Of a stretch of 50,311 nt of DNA, positions 43,001 through 50,311 are shown one piece after another (the first letter of the stretch is position 1; every line of letters starts with the position of its first letter). Both the position numbers and the translations under genes were made by a program. The DNA lies in the NCBI GenBank assembly GCA_944325325.1, contig CALUZP010000068.1:1-50311 (forward strand), read 5' to 3'. The notes below the pieces were generated by a model. The model ran no database searches, had not been told where the DNA came from, and saw only the letters and a program-made list of their open reading frames with translations. Source of the DNA: an uncultured Desulfovibrionaceae bacterium. Its GTDB lineage: Bacteria > Desulfobacterota > Desulfovibrionia > Desulfovibrionales > Desulfovibrionaceae.

Positions 43001-44290
43001 ACCATGCGCGAGCAGATGGCGCATCACACCCAGCAGTCACGGCACGCGGCCGTGCAGGAGAGCGCCCCCCAGTTCACCGAAGCCATGCGGCAGACCCATA
43101 CCCTGCTTGTGCCGCAGATGTCGCCTATGCACTTCCAGTTCATGGAAACAGTCTTCAGCGTAAGCGGCTACAAGGCGGCGCTCCTGCCCTCTGTGGACAG
43201 AGAAGCACTGGATCTCGGGCTGCGCTACGTCAATAACGACGCCTGTTTCCCGGCTATTGTAGTCATCGGGCAGCTGCTGCAGGCGCTCAAAAGCGGGAAA
43301 TACGACTCCGACAAGGTCGCCATTGCCATTTCCCAGACAGGCGGCGCCTGCCGCGCCACCAACTATGTGGCGTTCCTGCGCAAGGCCCTGCATGACTGCG
43401 ACCTGGGCCATGTGCCCATTGTGCCCTTCTCCACCAACATCAGCGACGAGGCCCCGGGATTCCGGCTCTCGGCCAAAATGATCCAGCGCATGCTCATGGC
43501 CTGCCATTACGGTGATGCGCTGCTGCGCATGCTGCACCGCTGCCGCCCCTACGAACAGGAACCCGGCAGTACCGACCGGCTCGTTGAGCGCTGGGTGGAA
43601 AAGGCCAAGGAAAATATCATCTCGGGCAGCATCCTGCAGTTCGAACGGAACATCTTCACCATGGTCCGCGAGTTTGACCGCCTTCCGCTGACAACGGAAG
43701 AACGCAAACCCCGTGTGGGCATTGTGGGCGAAATCCTGCTCAAATACCATCCGGACGCCAACAACCATGCGGTACAGACTGTGGAGCGCGAAGGTGGCGA
43801 AGTGGTTTCAACTGACCTTGCCGACTTCATCCTCTACACGCTCTACGATCATGTCTTTTCCTACAAGCAGCTGGGCGGCTCACGCAAAGCCAGCCGGGAC
43901 GCGCTGACGGCTATTGCCCTGCTGGAGCTGACCCGCCTCGGCATGCGCCTGGCCTTCAAGCTGAGCCGTCATTTCACACCGCCGGAGCGTTTCAGCAAGC
44001 TTCGCAAAAAGGTCACACAACTTGTTTCACTGGGGCACCAGGCCGGTGAAGGCTGGCTGCTGACCGCAGAAATGGTCAAAATGCTTGAAAGCGGCGTCAA
44101 CAACATCCTCTGCGTCCAGCCCTTCGGCTGCCTGCCCAACCACATCACTGGCAAGGGCGTGATTCGTGAGCTCAAGCGCCGTTACCCGAACGCCAACATC
44201 ATCGCGCTCGACTACGATCCCGGCGCAAGTGAAGCCAACCAGATCAACCGGATCAAGCTGATGATGTCCAGCGCCCTGCTTAATCAGTAG
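40058..44290 (+). CDS. Giant 2-hydroxyacyl-CoA dehydratase activase (double BcrAD/BadFG module with DUF2229)
   Basis: The 1410-residue protein contains two ATPase modules of the BcrA/BadF/BadG/BcrD (ASKHA) family. Module 1 spans about 10-265, with GLDIGSTTVKLVVLDD and the iron-sulfur cysteine in CAGGTGAF at 130. Module 2 spans about 323-580, with GFDSGSTTVKAVLLD and CSAGCGSFIENF at 449. A cysteine cluster CRKCANHC with a later Cys (610-636) leads into a DUF2229 region (about 675-900) and a C-terminal dehydratase-subunit-like part ending near LDYDPGASEANQINR. Activases of this family use ATP to push one electron into 2-hydroxyacyl-CoA dehydratases or benzoyl-CoA reductases. No dehydratase subunit genes are nearby, so the partner may be built in or lie elsewhere. 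AAAGG precedes the ATG at 40058. Single gene. Confidence 0.92.
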   Translation: MTPVPATRELFLGLDIGSTTVKLVVLDDTETVCYSKYIRHLSEVRPKAAQLLEEASAALKQDTCRLSLTGSGALSLAEELHLPFIQEVTSSSLAIRKLVPDADVVIELGGEDAKLTYLTGGIDQRMNETCAGGTGAFIDQMAAFIRTDSAGLDALAARHNIIYPIASRCGVFAKTDILPLLNDGAAREDIAASIMQAVVNQTLSGLARGRAIRGKVVLLGGPLAFLASLRERFRASLPEASEIVLPNHAQFFVAYGAALYARDKRPPVVELTPLVQALKTSKGTTASRRLPPLFRSEEEREQFTARHSKAHVVRRRLEDASGDAWLGFDSGSTTVKAVLLDSDGAILFSSYGSNKGDPLAAAANILKEIYRRKQDSLTIRAAGATGYGSALLSAAFGVDLDEVETVAHFKAARHFDPEVTFVLDIGGQDIKCMRIKNGTISRIQLNEACSAGCGSFIENFAESLHMPLDQFVRAALEASQPADLGTRCTVFMNSKVKQIQKEGAAIGDIAAGLCYSVVRNACYKVMKLSNIQELGDHVVAQGGAFANDALLRALELELGHPVLRPDISGLMGAYGVALLAREHVAADTPSTLISPEKLAAFQVKTSTVRCRKCANHCLLTVSTFADKRRFVSGNRCERGAENHAPTLPNLYDYKYKRVFEHYKPLDPKDAYRGTVGIPRALNIFEHFPLWFTIFTRLGFRVELSAPSSKDLFYKGYETVPSQTVCYPAKLAHGHLLDLVNRGIKIIFFPCIPFEPRNFPSQDGNFNCPVVAGYPEVLAHNVGVLREKGVAFIHEFLPLDETVLPEKLKGMPLLAGVELDELKEAVHAGFLELEAFHTDIREAGEKLVAELAVSGKMGIVLAGHPYHVDPEIHHGVAELITSCGLAVLTEDSVAHLMPDPGPLRVVDQWTYHSRLYRAGAFVAGTENLAILQLISFGCGLDAITAEQIEEIVSRNGRLYTQIKIDEGANLGPARIRIRSLLATMREQMAHHTQQSRHAAVQESAPQFTEAMRQTHTLLVPQMSPMHFQFMETVFSVSGYKAALLPSVDREALDLGLRYVNNDACFPAIVVIGQLLQALKSGKYDSDKVAIAISQTGGACRATNYVAFLRKALHDCDLGHVPIVPFSTNISDEAPGFRLSAKMIQRMLMACHYGDALLRMLHRCRPYEQEPGSTDRLVERWVEKAKENIISGSILQFERNIFTMVREFDRLPLTTEERKPRVGIVGEILLKYHPDANNHAVQTVEREGGEVVSTDLADFILYTLYDHVFSYKQLGGSRKASRDALTAIALLELTRLGMRLAFKLSRHFTPPERFSKLRKKVTQLVSLGHQAGEGWLLTAEMVKMLESGVNNILCVQPFGCLPNHITGKGVIRELKRRYPNANIIALDYDPGASEANQINRIKLMMSSALLNQ

Positions 44291-44328
44291 ATGTCTGGTT
44301 CATCCTGACGGATGCCAGCCCTCTCTCT

Positions 44329-44378
44329 GGGGGAAGAGCGACGCCCTGCTGACCAGGAGGCTGTCCTCTTCCCCCTTC
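44329..44378 (+). terminator. Hairpin after the activase gene
   Basis: GGGGGAAGAG (44329-44338) pairs with CTCTTCCCCC (44366-44375) across a 27-base loop and is followed by TTCTG. It begins 39 bases after the stop codon. Confidence 0.5.
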
Positions 44379-44613
44379 TGCTGTCTGCAGCACGCCCTTG
44401 AAGGCACATGGTCTGCTCCAAGAGCAGGGCTGACAGGCCTGCATGCTTTCTCCGGCAGGCTCAGGCAACGCGCCACCAGAGGCCCCCTGAACCTGACCTG
44501 CCCGAAACAGACGGCCTTGTTTCCCCTTCCGCCGGATACCTGCAGGGAAAGCCTTTAAAGACCCTCGTCAAACTCTCCCGCTAGGGTTCCCAAAACGCCA
44601 GGCCGAATACCAT

Positions 44614-44745
44614 ATGGACCTTCTGGCACTGATCAACACCCTCAAAGACAACGAGAACCTACGCCGGCAAGCTGAAGTAGACGTGAAAGCCCATCGAAAC
44701 GCCTTAAACAGCGCTGGCGATGCAGCTCGATTCTGTCATACATAA
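44614..44745 (+). CDS. Possible small protein or gene fragment, 43 residues
   Basis: The frame begins MDLLALINTLKDNENLRRQA and continues with a charged helical sequence to RFCHT. The same frame is open upstream for at least 30 further codons, with a plausible KRQAEYH lead-in. The composition is that of a real helical protein, unlike the chance frames around it. There is no good ribosome binding site. It may be a small protein or the remains of a larger gene. Unrecognised. Confidence 0.27.
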   Translation: MDLLALINTLKDNENLRRQAEVDVKAHRNALNSAGDAARFCHT

Positions 44746-45167
44746 CAAACTTATTTTATTAATTATCAATCTGAACGATGTCGTACCATATATAACACAT
44801 CCGTCAGCGACCTTACAGGGAGACGGGGGGAGTCAGGCAGCACAAAATGTCCCCGCGCATTCCTCATAACTGACTATGCGAGAGCAACCTGTAAAAAACA
44901 GGGATGGAGCGAAGATTACGAAGAACACATGTATCGCCTGGCAGCCAGGAAGCGGGAGTCTGCAGCACAAACGCTCTGGCCTTTACCTCATGCAGTTCGG
45001 GCATGCCACACTCGGGGCGCTCGGGAGCGTTCGGCAGGCGGCCACACACGGCACTGTTAGCCCGGCAGCCCCCTTCCTGTCTGGTATTGGCGCACCGCAT
45101 ACTGTACGCACCTGCAGTGGCAAGAAAGGCACCGTCTTCCGGCAGACTCTGCCTAGAGGCGCTCTAG

Positions 45168-46559
45168 TCACAGTGAAAATTTCTTCAGCTTCTTATACAG
45201 CTCCGTCCGAGAAATACCGAGTTCCCGCGCTGTCCGACTTTTATTGCCGTTGTTACGAATTAGGGCGGCACTGATGGCTTCCCGCATGCTCCACATCTGT
45301 GTATCGTGCAGGGTTGCCTTTGATCTGTCGGCCAGCTGCAGGCTTTTTTCAATCAGGTTGGGAGGCAGATGGCGTGCGCCGATGACCGTACAGCCTGCTT
45401 CCATGGAATATAACGCAAACGTCAACACGTTCTTCAATTCCCGCACATTGCCCGGCCAGTCATACCTGCGCAGCACTTCAAACGCCTTTTCGTCCACACT
45501 GATGCCCCGCTGAGGCGTGGTGCGCTCCAGCTGCCGCAGCAGATACGCGGTCAAGACGGGAATATCCGTCGTATGTTCGCGCAGGGCGGGAATATGCAGA
45601 TGCAGGATATTCAGACGATGATACAGATCTGCCCGGAACCGCCCCTGCTGCACCATATCCGACAAATTACGGTTGGTCGCTGAAATCAAACGAAAATCAG
45701 AAAAAATAGCCTCATTGCGTCCAATCTTCTGAATCTCACCACGTTCCAGCACCCGAAGGAGTTTGGCCTGCATGATCAAGGGCAGCTCACCAATTTCGTC
45801 AAGGAAAATAGTCCCTCCATCCGCCAGTTCAAACTTGCCGATCTGCCCGCCCTTGCGCGAGCCGGTAAACGCCCCTTCTTCATAACCAAACAGTTCCGAT
45901 TCCATCAGTTCTGCAGGAAGTGCTGCACAGTTAACACGCACAAACACTTCATCGCTGCGGGGGCTGGCGGCATGCAGTGCATGCGCTACCAGTTCCTTGC
46001 CTGTACCACTTTCGCCTGTCAAAAGAATGGGCTCACTTCCCCGGGCAAACTTTTCCCCCTGCTGGCGAAGGAGCTGCATAGGATAGCTGGTGCCCACAAT
46101 ATCTTCAAAAGAATATTCCGCCCCCGAGAGTCCCTGTGTTTTAGTCTTGTAGTAGGTGACCTTCTGCTGCAACTGCTGGATACGCCCCAGAAGACGTTCC
46201 AGCTCGTCAATATCCCGGGCATACATTTCAATGAGCCCACCGACGATCCTGCCGTCATCGTAAATAGGAAAACGGGAAATAAACGCTTTGACGCCTTCCC
46301 ATTCAAAGGGAACCCGGCGATCCGCAACCCCCGATCGGATAACCTTCAGCAGTGCTGAGTTAGGAAAAAATTCGCAGATGTTCCTTCCCACCGTCGTTTT
46401 AGGATCCATTTTAAAGCTTTTTGCATACGAATCGTTAATAAAACGGATGGTTCCATCATAATCTGTGACGCAAATGCCTGTCTGCAGCAGTTCAAAAAAC
46501 TGACGGCAGTAACACCCGCGCAAGAACTGATTGCTGAGACGGGGCAAATCTTCCGACAT
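45168..46559 (-). CDS. PAS-containing sigma-54-dependent transcriptional activator
   Basis: The 463-residue regulator has three parts. A PAS sensor (about 20-115) contains LLQTGICVTDYDGTIRFIND. The AAA+ domain (about 150-385) has Walker A GESGTGKE, the sigma-54 contact loop ESELFGYEEGAFTGS (Ser replaces the last Ala of GAFTGA), Walker B GGTIFLDEIGELP, and RFRADLYHRLNILHLHIPALRE. The Fis-type helix-turn-helix (about 420-460) reads NNGNKSRTARELGISRTELY. It activates promoters bound by RNA polymerase with sigma-54, probably in response to a small molecule or redox signal. It lies downstream of an ABC importer on the same strand, so that operon is a plausible target; no -24/-12 site is visible because the operon start lies beyond the window. 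Confidence 0.95.
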   Translation of the reverse strand: MSEDLPRLSNQFLRGCYCRQFFELLQTGICVTDYDGTIRFINDSYAKSFKMDPKTTVGRNICEFFPNSALLKVIRSGVADRRVPFEWEGVKAFISRFPIYDDGRIVGGLIEMYARDIDELERLLGRIQQLQQKVTYYKTKTQGLSGAEYSFEDIVGTSYPMQLLRQQGEKFARGSEPILLTGESGTGKELVAHALHAASPRSDEVFVRVNCAALPAELMESELFGYEEGAFTGSRKGGQIGKFELADGGTIFLDEIGELPLIMQAKLLRVLERGEIQKIGRNEAIFSDFRLISATNRNLSDMVQQGRFRADLYHRLNILHLHIPALREHTTDIPVLTAYLLRQLERTTPQRGISVDEKAFEVLRRYDWPGNVRELKNVLTFALYSMEAGCTVIGARHLPPNLIEKSLQLADRSKATLHDTQMWSMREAISAALIRNNGNKSRTARELGISRTELYKKLKKFSL

Positions 46560-47148
46560 TCTCCATTCCCCCTGTCAACAATTTCACCTGCAGCCCCATA
46601 GAAACCTGTTTCAGACAACTTCACCGAGCAGGGAACCGGTTGCCCCTGTCCAGATAAAAAACATGCTGCTGGACCACACAACACGACGCAGTGCTATGAA
46701 CGGCTGCCCTCAATAGTCATCTGACTGAACAGAAGACTGTTTTCACAAGAAACAACTCTGCATGTACGGCATGTTACAAAGTAAGGGGCCAGCGGCCTGA
46801 CTCGCCAGGCAGACGTCACGCCGTGCGGCACAGCACAAAGCAATCTGCTTTGCCCCTCACACTCAAGGGGAGAGAAGCGCTGTCACCGGCTTCTGGCAGA
46901 AACAACCATGGTTCTATGGCGAAAATAACAGGAAAAGGCCTTTCCCGGCAAACATAAAAAACGGCATCAGGCGGGAAAGGCCACACGGTAACAACTCAGG
47001 TATGCTACAACACCTCTCTGCTGGCATGGCAACGATATTCTGGCTGAGCACACAGAAACTCCGCGTCTTCCTCCTTAAACGGGCACCTTGCCATTTTGGG
47101 CTGACGGCATCTCAAAAGAGTTCTGGCACAACAGCACAAGGCGTTCTC
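46560..47148. other. Spacer between ABC importer and sigma-54 regulator genes
   Basis: About 590 bases containing the importer terminator at 46933-46982. The remainder shows no supported gene and no sigma-54 promoter. Confidence 0.5.
46933..46982 (-). terminator. Terminator of the ABC importer operon
   Basis: GGCCTTTCCCG (46937-46947) pairs with 46972-46982 across a 24-base loop, followed on the minus strand by TTTT. It lies about 165 bases after the last ATPase gene. Confidence 0.65.
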
Positions 47149-47898
47149 CTACCACCAGCGTACGAGATCTGTAATCAGACGACGCAGGCGCACAAATTCG
47201 GGATCGGCAATATTTCGGGGGTGCGGCAGATGCGTAATCGACACTTCCTGCTTGATCCTGGCCGGTTTGGGCGTCAGCACCAGAACACGCTCCGACAGAT
47301 ATACGGCTTCTTCCAGGTTGTGCGTCACAAAGATGATTGTCTGCTTTTTACGTTCCCAGAGCTTAATCAGGGAATTTTCAATATGAAAGCGGGTACTGGT
47401 GTCGAGCTGCCCAAAAGGTTCGTCCATCAGAAGCATATCGGGCTCGGTGACAAAACCGCGGGCAATGGCTACACGCTGCTTCATGCCGGCAGAAATCTGA
47501 TTGGGGAAAAAATCCTTGTAGGGTGTCAACCCTGTAATATCAAGCACGTCGGCAACGCGTTCGCGCAATTCCTTTTCTGGAATTCCCCTGATCTCAAGGC
47601 CAATCTTCACGTTATCCCAGACAGTGCGCCAGGGCAGACAGGACGGCGCCTGAAACACAAACGAAATATTGTGCTTCCGGTAATTGATGGGTTCATTGTC
47701 CACGGTGACCTGTCCTTCTGTCGGCGGCAACAGGTTGGTAACCACGTTGCAGAACGTGGTCTTGCCGCAGCCTGTCGGCCCCACAACGCACAAGAATTCA
47801 CCGTCGAAAATATCAAAGTTAAGCTGGTCTAACACGACAAGGTCACCAAACTTTTTGCTCAGCCCGCGGATCTGAATCTTGCTCTTACGCTGTTCCAT
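47149..47898 (-). CDS. ABC importer ATPase 2 (NitT/TauT/SsuB type)
   Basis: The 249-residue nucleotide-binding protein powers import of a nitrate/sulfonate/taurine-like solute. It has Walker A VGPTGCGKTT (about 38-47), the Q-loop FQAPSCLPW, a signature ISAGMKQRVAIAR that departs from the usual LSGGQ, Walker B LLMDEPFGQLD and the switch histidine in FVTHNLEEA. It lies 12 bases downstream of a second, clearly different ATPase gene, so the two probably form a heterodimer under one type of permease. The variant signature suggests that only one of the two composite ATP sites is fully active. GGAGGGAACC precedes the ATG. Last gene of the minus-strand operon. Confidence 0.92.
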   Translation of the reverse strand: MEQRKSKIQIRGLSKKFGDLVVLDQLNFDIFDGEFLCVVGPTGCGKTTFCNVVTNLLPPTEGQVTVDNEPINYRKHNISFVFQAPSCLPWRTVWDNVKIGLEIRGIPEKELRERVADVLDITGLTPYKDFFPNQISAGMKQRVAIARGFVTEPDMLLMDEPFGQLDTSTRFHIENSLIKLWERKKQTIIFVTHNLEEAVYLSERVLVLTPKPARIKQEVSITHLPHPRNIADPEFVRLRRLITDLVRWW

Positions 47899-47910
47899 GG
47901 TTCCCTCCGG

Positions 47911-48651
47911 CTAGTCCACGGCTTCGCATTGCAGGGTGATCGCCTCACGGATACGCAAAAATTCCGCATCGGTCAGATCCCGTGGGTATGGCAGATCAAT
48001 AATGTGCTCATCCTTGATGGTCGCCGGCAGTCTGCTCAGCACAAGAATGCGCGATCCTACGTACACGGCCTCCTCAATATTGTTCGTGATGAACACAACT
48101 GTTTTCTTGTCTTCATGCCAGATACGCATAATCTCAATCTGCATGAGATAGCGGGTCTGGGCATCAAGATGGCCGAACGGCTCATCCATGACGAGCAAGT
48201 CCGGTGAAGTGGCATAGGCCCGGGCAATCGCTACACGCTGCTGCATGCCGCCGGAGAGCTGGCGCGGGTAGTAGTTCTCAAACCCGGCCATATCCACCAG
48301 TTTGATGCAACGCCGCCCTATTTCTTCGGCCCTGGACGGATCCATTCCCTTAATGATGGGCCCCATAGTGACGTCCTGCAGCATGGTGTACCAGGGAATG
48401 CAGGACGGCTCCTGAAACACATAGGAAATGTTATGCACTTTGGGGTTGACGGTCTGTCCCTGCAGCTGAACCGTCCCATCATACGCGGTATCGATACCGC
48501 TTATGATGTTGGCCAGCGTCGTCTTGCCGCAGCTCGTAGGACCGACAATGACCAGAAATTCATTCTTATCGACATGGAAACGCACATCGTTCAGCACGGT
48601 CATATTCCCAAACCGCTTTGTGACGTGCACGTCCAGAAGATGCTCGCTCAT
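47911..48651 (-). CDS. ABC importer ATPase 1 (NitT/TauT/SsuB type)
   Basis: The 246-residue ATPase has Walker A VGPTSCGKTT (about 34-43), Q-loop FQEPSCIPWY, a canonical LSGGMQQRVAIARA signature, Walker B LLVMDEPFGHLD and, in the switch position, FITNNIEEAVYV, with Asn where the catalytic histidine normally stands. Its partner gene downstream has the histidine but a variant signature, so each supplies what the other lacks: a sign of an asymmetric heterodimer. GGAGG lies six bases before the ATG at 48651; a start six codons earlier is rejected. It follows the permease gene. Confidence 0.92.
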   Translation of the reverse strand: MSEHLLDVHVTKRFGNMTVLNDVRFHVDKNEFLVIVGPTSCGKTTLANIISGIDTAYDGTVQLQGQTVNPKVHNISYVFQEPSCIPWYTMLQDVTMGPIIKGMDPSRAEEIGRRCIKLVDMAGFENYYPRQLSGGMQQRVAIARAYATSPDLLVMDEPFGHLDAQTRYLMQIEIMRIWHEDKKTVVFITNNIEEAVYVGSRILVLSRLPATIKDEHIIDLPYPRDLTDAEFLRIREAITLQCEAVD

Positions 48652-48710
48652 AGACGTCCTCCGTAACATGTCGGAATCAAATAAAGTTCCGATTAAGGGC
48701 TGGCAATCTC

Positions 48711-49499
48711 CTAGTCGATAGAGACTTCAGATCTCCAGCGGAAGACGTAGTTTTCAACCATGATGAAAATTTCATTCATGATGAAACCAATTACGCCAAT
48801 AATCACCATCCCCACAAGAATTTCACTCATTCTCAGCAGTTCCGCATACTTCAGAATAAGACGCCCCACGCCGATCATTTCGCCGCCGATCATCTCCGCA
48901 GCCAAGATGCACATCCAGGCTACGCCAAGGCCGACGCGCATCCCCGTGGCGATATCAGGCAGCACGGAGGGGAGTACAATCTTGCGGATGATGTACATCC
49001 GACTGGCGCCAAAGACCTTGGCCACATTGACATGGACGGGATTGACACGGGTAACGCTGAGCAGCGTGGTGATGAAAATCGGGAAAAAGGCGCCAAGCCA
49101 GATCAGAAAGACATACCGGTTAAAGCCCACCATGAACACGATGGCAATGGGAATCCAGGCCAGCGGCGGGATAAAGCGAATGGGTTCAATGACGGAACGC
49201 GTGCGGTAATAAAGCTTTGGCCACAGCCCCATGGCCAGACCCAACGGAATGCCAATGGCACAGGCCACGGCAAACCCGGCAAAAATGCGGATCAAAGAAG
49301 CCCAGATATGCTCAGACAGGAAAATACCTTCAATATCGCCGTACTGCGCAAGTGTAACAAATGCATTCCAGATCTCAGACAAGCGTGGAAAGTACGGCGA
49401 ATTCTGCCAGTTGGAAAGCAGATACCACAAGAACATGACCACGCCGAGGCTGAGCATGTTGTAGAGAAAGTTCGTAATGCGCTGCCTGGACTTGTTCAT
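48711..49499 (-). CDS. ABC importer permease (NitT/TauT/SsuC type)
   Basis: The 262-residue membrane protein has six helices. It carries the EAA-type loop that docks the ATPases, visible around VNVAKVFGASRMYIIRKIVL and PSVLPDIATGMRVGLGVAWM (about 158-200). Earlier it shows LSEIWNAFVTLAQYG and SLIRIFAGFAVACAIGIPLG, both usual in SsuC/TauC permeases. GGAG lies eight bases before the ATG. It is the only permease gene visible, so it must form a homodimer that meets two different ATPases. It sits between the binding-protein gene and the first ATPase gene. Confidence 0.92.
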   Translation of the reverse strand: MNKSRQRITNFLYNMLSLGVVMFLWYLLSNWQNSPYFPRLSEIWNAFVTLAQYGDIEGIFLSEHIWASLIRIFAGFAVACAIGIPLGLAMGLWPKLYYRTRSVIEPIRFIPPLAWIPIAIVFMVGFNRYVFLIWLGAFFPIFITTLLSVTRVNPVHVNVAKVFGASRMYIIRKIVLPSVLPDIATGMRVGLGVAWMCILAAEMIGGEMIGVGRLILKYAELLRMSEILVGMVIIGVIGFIMNEIFIMVENYVFRWRSEVSID

Positions 49500-49627
49500 A
49501 GGTCAAACTCCTTCCATGTAGGTGCAATCTCTGTCCATGGTTCAGCATCATTGATAAGGACAAGGCCGAAGCAGGCTTGGGATATGCGCGATCCCTTCCC
49601 CAAAGGAATCGCGCCATTACCTGGATG

Positions 49628-50311
49628 CTACGGACGCTTGGTTCCTGTCAGTTCCTCAAGAATCGAAGGATTGTACAGCTCCTGCATGAATGCTGGAATC
49701 TGTTCCTGATTGATGGCGATGATTTTCCTTGTGGCAATCAGGCCCTCGGTCACGTCGGCAATACTTTTTTCATTGCAATACGGCGGTGCAGGATACAGAC
49801 AGCCCTTCATGGCCTCACGAATGATTTCGTTGCTCATGCCGGTCGCCTTCATCACCATCTGGACGGACTCGTCCGGATGATCCAAAAACCACTGATACGC
49901 TTCCAGATAGACCTGCATGAACTTTTTCACCAGCTCCGGATCTTCCTTGACCTTGGCAGCGGTCGTGACCAGGACACAACACTGATGACCTGGCATCATG
50001 TCGTGTGATGTATAGAGCACCTTGCCGAACTTCTGCGCCACAGCGCGGGCAACATGCGGCTGCCAAGAAATAAATCCGGCGACTTCCCCCTTTTCAAGGA
50101 ACAGGGGCATATCCGACACCTTCATGGACATGCGGCGCGCACGGACGCCGTTGTCCTGCAGGAGTTTGGCAAGCATGGCATCCTGAATGGAGCCGGTACC
50201 GGGAGTGCCGATGCTTTTCCCTTCAAGATCCTTAATTGAGTTGATTTCATTGCGGACCACCAGGGCTGAACCTTCCTGGTTGCAGCCGGCAATGATATTC
50301 AGCTTCACACC
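49628..50311 (-). CDS. ABC importer periplasmic binding protein (SsuA/TauA/NMT1-like), truncated by window end
   Basis: The frame runs through the window edge, so the first 100 or so residues, including any signal peptide, are missing. The visible ~228 residues show the binding-protein pattern of the SsuA/TauA/NMT1 group: VVRNEINSIKDLEGKSIGTP, DAMLAKLLQDNG, VSDMPLFLEKGEVAGFISWQ, then HQCCVLVTTAAKVKEDPELV and LIATRKIIAINQEQIPAF. Two adjacent Cys in HQCC and a CLYPAPPYC segment are unusual additions. Ligands of relatives are taurine, alkanesulfonates, nitrate or thiamine precursors. Sulfonate uptake would suit a Bilophila-like organism, but that is inference. It is the first visible gene of the importer operon. 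Confidence 0.88.
   Translation of the reverse strand, partial: GVKLNIIAGCNQEGSALVVRNEINSIKDLEGKSIGTPGTGSIQDAMLAKLLQDNGVRARRMSMKVSDMPLFLEKGEVAGFISWQPHVARAVAQKFGKVLYTSHDMMPGHQCCVLVTTAAKVKEDPELVKKFMQVYLEAYQWFLDHPDESVQMVMKATGMSNEIIREAMKGCLYPAPPYCNEKSIADVTEGLIATRKIIAINQEQIPAFMQELYNPSILEELTGTKRP

Larger units (their letters stand above)
44291..45167. other. Spacer of ~880 bases between convergent activase and sigma-54 regulator genes
   Basis: It holds a terminator (44329-44378), a possible small gene (44614-44745), an AT-rich block at 44735-44800 and the palindrome CTAGAG-GCG-CTCTAG (45153-45167) at the end of the regulator gene. No other gene was recognised. Confidence 0.5.

Noticed and set aside
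46560-47148. Sigma-54 (-24/-12) promoter near the activator gene
   Set aside because: TGGCA-type fragments occur (for example around 47022 and 47104), but none has a properly spaced TTGC element.

Overview
The window looks like chromosome of a Desulfovibrionaceae sulfate/sulfite reducer, possibly gut-associated (Bilophila or Desulfovibrio type). The evidence is a Desulfovibrio-type flavodoxin, a Tat-exported split-Soret cytochrome c, an AprAB-like pair, an acyl-CoA dehydratase activase and the PaaK plus double-ACT pair. Genus is inference. By my tally only about 70 % of the bases are in genes. Many GC-rich spacers of 0.4-1.4 kb hold no convincing gene, and several hold remnants, so this is a loosely packed genome in decay.

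Layout. 1-5.4 kb: the tail of a DUF1998-type protein cut by the window edge, a CstA-family transporter and a TSUP exporter. 5.4-10.4 kb: an NCS2 purine permease (-), an Hsp20 gene (+), then ACT protein and PaaK (-). 11.3-18 kb: a Tat/lipoprotein metallo-beta-lactamase-fold protein, a headless AraC remnant beside an intact AraC regulator, then an aldo/keto reductase, a zinc alcohol dehydrogenase and an exported cupin (-), a YqhC-like aldehyde/alcohol redox neighbourhood.

18.8-26.1 kb: an unknown lipoprotein, then the most interesting locus. A minus-strand cluster runs tctC-tctB-tctA-aprA-like-aprB-like, with a divergent Crp/Fnr regulator and a palindrome in the shared intergenic region. It couples import of an unknown organic acid to a flavin/iron-sulfur reductase modelled on adenylylsulfate reductase.

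26.1-31.7 kb: an acetyltransferase remnant, an MFS transporter broken by two frameshifts, an unknown exported protein, a 149-bp MITE-like repeat with terminal inverted repeats, and the split-Soret cytochrome c. Two decayed relatives of the repeat flank the intact araC gene. 31.6-37.5 kb: tRNA-Ser, tilS, a dicarboxylate symporter, an endonuclease III-like glycosylase, tRNA-Val and tRNA-Asp behind a strong promoter, and a Fur-family regulator. 37.9-44.3 kb: flavodoxin, a DUF2325 protein, and a 1410-residue double-module 2-hydroxyacyl-CoA dehydratase activase. 45.2-50.3 kb: a PAS/sigma-54 activator and a taurine/sulfonate/nitrate-type ABC importer with two different ATPases, whose substrate-binding protein runs off the window end.

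No CRISPR array, insertion sequence or prophage was seen.
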